Shown: positions 34,117 to 37,337 of the stretch, piece after piece
Position numbering within the stretch: position 1 is the stretch's first letter
Layout: each line of letters opens with the position of its first letter
IMG/VR virus record: IMGVR_UViG_3300050343_000109
Location: 1 to 37,337 of that record
Origin: a virus
Length of the DNA: 37,337 bases
Direction: 5' to 3' (one strand)
The notes under the pieces: generated by a model
Seen by the model: the letters and a program-made list of their open reading frames with translations, nothing else
Told to the model about the DNA's origin: nothing
The model's database searches: none
Position numbers and translations under genes: made by a program

Positions 34117-34876
34117 ATGTCTAAGCTTGTACAAAACAAGCGTCCAGATCTAGAGAATGTAATAGCGACGGACAAAGAAACGGAGTTGGGTCTTATCCCT
34201 GCGTGGTCCCACTCGGCTTTAAAAACTTACGAAACTTGCGCTTACCGTTCTTATATATCTAAAGTAAAACGTGTACAAGAAGACTATGGTCCAGCAGCTG
34301 CACGTGGTACTGAGATATCACCATGACAAGCTGAAGACTATGTTAAAGGAGATCTTAGCTGAATTACCTGATACACTTAAAAAATTTGAAAAGAGTTTGA
34401 AAACTCGAGAAGAATTTTATAATGCTAAGTAGAACTTGAAGGTGAATGGGGTTTTACAATTGATTGGGAACCTTGTGGTTGGATGGAACCCTGTGTATGG
34501 GCACGTATCAAATTAGATGCTATATGTACCATGAAACAGAAACATCAGCACGAGTTATTGATTACAAAACAGGCAAAAATTTGGTAATGAAATAGCTCAT
34601 ACGCACAGCAAGCATTACATATGCAATTGGTAGTTTTTTAGCTACCCAGATTTACAAAGTATACAGAGTTGTGGTATTTAGATCAAACGAAACTACAACA
34701 AACATATACTAGAGACCAAGCTATGATGTTTATGCCAAAACTACATCAGCGAGCAATAGCTATGACTACAGCTACTAAATTTCCACCTAACCCTTCAATT
34801 ACAATTGCAAGTGGTGTTCATTTGGTAAAGGAGAGTACCCTATTGCGAATGGGCTATAAATAAGTATAATAACTAA
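34117..34876 (+). CDS. PD-(D/E)XK nuclease, RecB/Cas4-like, frameshifted
   Basis: About 250 residues. Clear pieces: GLIPAWSHSALKTYETCAYR, SYISKVKRVQEDYGPAAARG, ARIKLDAI with VIDYKTGKK (the D...D-x-K core), ALLYAIGSFLATPDL, YTRDQAMMFMPKLHQRAIAM, and a final CKWCSFGKGEYPIANGAINK. These are the RecB/Cas4-type exonuclease motifs found in phages. The last Cys pair (CxxC), together with the Cys in YETCAYR, could be part of a 4Fe-4S site, but a fourth Cys is not visible. It may process DNA ends for recombination or packaging. Several frame breaks are present. Confidence 0.75.
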
Positions 34877-34945
34877 ACTTATACATTCAACCAACTAACA
34901 CAGAATACTAACAACAGAATTAAATAACGAATACATGATTAACGA

Positions 34946-36314
34946 ATGAAATATACCGCCTGCCTATGAGCATCAAAGCTAATACCACTAACTTTATTCT
35001 AACCACCCAAGATGTCTTATTACATCAGACCCTGGTACAGGTAAAACACGTTCTGTTCTTAGACGCTATTAGTGCAAACTAATCAGGTAAAACTCTTGTC
35101 TTAGCACCCTCTATCTATACTTAGAAGCTAGCTTGGGCAGAAGATATACAAAAATTTCAACCCAATATTAATTATGGAGTAGCTTATGCTAAAAACCGTA
35201 AAAAAATATTTGAAGACAGATACTGAACTTGACATGGTCATTACTAATTTCGAAGCTGTTAACTTTCTACGTAAAAATCCACATTACCTTAAAAGGATTT
35301 TCTACAATCGTTATTGACGAATTTACTGCTTTTAAAAACAATCAGCTAAACGTCAGTAAAAATCTTAGAAAGATTATCTCACAGTTTGACTAATAGGATT
35401 GCCATGTCTGGTACTCCTAATAGTAATACTATTCTAGACCTCTGGCACCCAGTATACCTTAATTGATGACGGCGAGCATTTAGGCAAGCGTTTCTGGGTC
35501 TTTCGTAGATCCCAAGTTTGTACACCACATTTTAATGGCTTTGCAAACGAATGGATTGACAAACCAGGTATCGAAGAAGCAGTAGCTGATAAACTAAGCG
35601 ACATACCATTCGTTATGCACTTAGAAGATTGTATAGACCTTCCTGACAATATTGTACGAACTGTATACACAAACTTTGTCCCCAAAGTTCAAGATGTACA
35701 AATCTTTGTTAGAAGAGTCTGTGTTGTATACAAAGCTGGCACTATTAACGCAGTACATGCAGGGGCTCGTGTTAAAAAGTTATTACAACTAGTATCAGGT
35801 GGCGTGTACGACGAAGAAGGCAAGTTCAATACTTACATCAAGAACGCTACGATATAGTTATGACATTAGTAGCATCACGTAAACATTCTATTGTAGCTTT
35901 TAATTGGAAACACGAACGTGATGCCTTATAGAAATAGCAGAAAAACAAAACATATCATACGAACTTATTGATGGTCAGTACCTGCACATAAAACGCAAAG
36001 ATATTGTAGAACGCTTTCAAGCCGGCCAATACAAGTACTTTTTTGTCATCCACAATCAGCTGGTCATGGTCTTACTCTTACAAAAGCTACCACAGCTATA
36101 TGGTGTTCACCTACGTACAATGCTGAACATTTTCAACAATTTAACAAACGTATACATAGAGCAGGTCAAAAAAGCAAAAAACAGAAACAATTCTTATTGC
36201 TGCACAAAAAACCTGGGAAGAAGATGTATACAAAAAACTAGACATGGCAAATTAGGCAAAATGGAAAACTTATTACACATACTAACGGAGGCCAAAAACA
36301 ATGGACCCAAATGA
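34946..36314 (+). CDS. SNF2-type helicase, strongly frameshifted
   Basis: About 455 residues. The start MKYTAYEHQ at 34946 is the first sensible ATG. Pieces: SDPGTGKTRSVLDAIS (Walker A), SGKTLVLAPLSILEASWAED, MVITNFEAVNFLRKNPHYLK, FSTIVIDEFTAFKN (Walker B, DEFT), YRIAMSGTPNSNTILDLWHP, EWIDKPGIEEAVADKLSDIP, HSIVAFNWKHERDAL, FFVHPQSAGHGLTLTKATTA and FNKRIHRAGQKSKTETILIA (motif VI), ending LTEAKNNGPK. It belongs to SNF2/DEAD-like superfamily 2 DNA translocases common in marine phages, next to the nuclease, perhaps for replication or repair. Many stops in the raw frames are probably sequencing errors. Confidence 0.8.
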
Positions 36315-36561
36315 ACGCGCACTTATTTTTTTAACTGAACAAATGCAAGATCTTATACAAGAGATTGTAAAACGAGAACCAGCAGCTATCGCAACTGCAT
36401 TAATCTTTGCAATGAGTGAAGTGACTATGAGGCGAGCTATTGAAGAGCCTTCGGGCGTTAACTTAGCTGACATTATGGAACAGTCTGGACAAGAAGCATT
36501 ACGCTTAGTAGACAGTGTCCACATGTCAGTATCTACCAACACTAAGGAGGTGTTACATTGA
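36301..36561 (+). CDS. Unrecognised acidic small protein
   Basis: 86 residues starting MDPNERALIFLTEQMQDLIQ. It starts 14 bases inside the helicase gene, with GGAGG about 10 bases upstream. Helical and acidic, with IVKREPAAIATALIFAMSEV and a small Gly/Asn loop. It overlaps the next gene by 4 bases. No family is recognised. Confidence 0.55.
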   Translation: MDPNERALIFLTEQMQDLIQEIVKREPAAIATALIFAMSEVTMRRAIEEPSGVNLADIMEQSGQEALRLVDSVHMSVSTNTKEVLH

Positions 36562-36932
36562 AATTAGAAAATATGGATGATTTATTATCAGAACTACATA
36601 GAGTTCGTTTAGAAATTAGAGAGCTATCAGAACAAGAATCAGCTCTTAAAAAAATCAAAAACGAACTCGAAGCAAAAATTGTGAGCAACTTGGAAGATCA
36701 AGGCATTGACCAAGTAGCAAACAACAAGGCTACAGTTTCTATTAAAAAAGAAATTGTACCGACTGTAGAAGATTGGGATGCACTGCAAACTTACATTGCT
36801 GAAACAGGTATGTTTGAGTTAATGCAAAAACGTGCGTCTGCAACCGCCTACAGAGAACTACAACAAATGGGACAGGACGTTCCAGGAGTTAGAGCGACCG
36901 AGTTAACACGTGTTAACTTTAGGTCTAAATAA
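36558..36932 (+). CDS. Gp157-like/coiled-coil replication-associated protein, TTG start
   Basis: 124 residues from TTG 36558, chosen because AGGAGG lies at 36545-36550, exactly 7 bases upstream, and the preceding stop overlaps it. Residues 5-50 form a charged coiled coil (LSELHRVRLEIRELSEQESA, LKKIKNELEAKIVSNLEDQG), followed by NKATVSIKKEIVPTVEDWDA and a C-terminal TELTRVNFRSK. This plan (coiled coil plus small beta part with KATV and DW) is typical of small phage proteins of the Gp157/Gam-like kind, some of which bind DNA ends or help recombination. The assignment is tentative. Confidence 0.55.
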   Translation: MKLENMDDLLSELHRVRLEIRELSEQESALKKIKNELEAKIVSNLEDQGIDQVANNKATVSIKKEIVPTVEDWDALQTYIAETGMFELMQKRASATAYRELQQMGQDVPGVRATELTRVNFRSK

Positions 36933-36963
36933 ATAATAACATTAAAAAAACGGAGAATGATCT

Positions 36964-37337
36964 ATGAATGATGTTGTATTAGTATCGAAAAGTGTGCCAG
37001 CGCACGCTAACAAAGGCGAAGGATTAGGTAATGAGTTTGTCACTACCGACCACCTTCAAACACCACGTGTAAAACAGCTGCAACAGTTGTCAAACGAAGT
37101 GGATGAAAACCATAGTGAATATATATCAAGCGCCAAACCTGGCGATTTTATTAACACTATAACCAGAGAAAACTACGGTAAAGATATGTATGTAATAAAC
37201 ATAAAATTTACCGAAGAGTTTGTTATCTGGAGAAAGCGAGAAAAAGGCGGAGGGTTAGTTGGTACATTTAAAACTAACATCGAAGCTTTGGATCATCTCA
37301 AAGGTCAAGACTTACCAGTTGATGACTATGATATTAT
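36964..37337 (+). CDS. Unrecognised conserved phage protein, 3' end beyond window
   Basis: At least 124 residues from ATG 36964, with GGAG upstream. MNDVVLVSKSVPAHANKGEG, LGNEFVTTDHLQTPRVKQLQ, QLSNEVDENHSEYISSAKPG, DFINTITRENYGKDMYVINI and VIWRKREKGGGLVGTFKTN. The pattern GNE-x-V, a PR-x-K-Q-L-Q-x-L-S stretch, GDF-x-N-T-x-T and a W-x-x-R/KREKGGG turn recurs in an unnamed phage family found beside recombination and replication genes. An ssDNA-binding role is possible, but not shown. Confidence 0.6.
   Translation, partial: MNDVVLVSKSVPAHANKGEGLGNEFVTTDHLQTPRVKQLQQLSNEVDENHSEYISSAKPGDFINTITRENYGKDMYVINIKFTEEFVIWRKREKGGGLVGTFKTNIEALDHLKGQDLPVDDYDI

Noticed and set aside
1-37337. tRNA genes, CRISPR arrays, integrase or att sites, reverse transcriptase (DGR)
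   Set aside because: I found no cloverleaf with a T-arm, no spaced repeat array, no recombinase motif and no reverse transcriptase motif.

Overview
This window reads as part of the genome of a short-tailed (podovirus-like), tailed double-stranded DNA phage, most likely from a marine, AT-rich bacterial host. It has a terminase, portal, scaffold, capsid and internal-virion module, plus a replication module built on a family A DNA polymerase, a primase-helicase and a SNF2 helicase. There is no ribosomal, metabolic or integrase gene. The marine-host idea is an inference from base composition and from the style of the proteins. The window is cut at both ends, inside a tail gene on the left and inside a replication-region gene on the right.

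The layout is two divergent arms meeting at a non-coding switch region (21318-21527). The left arm (1-21317) is all on the minus strand and is read leftwards: HNH endonuclease, small and large terminase, P22-like portal, scaffold, N4-gp56/DUF4043-type major capsid protein with a clear terminator behind it, two adaptor proteins, a GNAT-like protein, three internal-virion-type proteins, one giant virion protein of about 2,120 residues (N-terminal lysozyme, internal HEAGH zincin motif), then receptor-binding and fibre-type proteins. The order parallels T7 genes 8-17, but the capsid and portal belong to other families and no T7 gp12-sized nozzle protein is seen.

The right arm (21528-37337) is all on the plus strand. 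It begins with small unknown genes and a terminator, then a 340-base non-coding stretch that folds into a probable structured RNA with its own terminator, followed by a leader that could hide the next ribosome binding site. Then come a MoxR-type AAA ATPase and a metallopeptidase/VWA partner (DUF2201), several tiny membrane proteins, a stand-alone NrdR-like zinc ribbon, the DNA polymerase, a CsrA-like RNA-binding protein of 59 residues, an AEP primase-helicase, a PD-(D/E)XK nuclease, a SNF2 helicase and small replication-associated proteins. Genes are packed with TAATG and ATGA overlaps and mostly strong AGGAGG sites.

Many genes carry frameshifts, most of them at homopolymer runs, so the sequence is probably an uncorrected long-read assembly. 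I annotated the evident full-length genes across those breaks. The most interesting items are the CsrA homologue, the NrdR-like mini protein, the structured RNA and its neighbouring leader, the giant lysozyme/zincin virion protein, and a pair of odd-palindrome operator-like sites.
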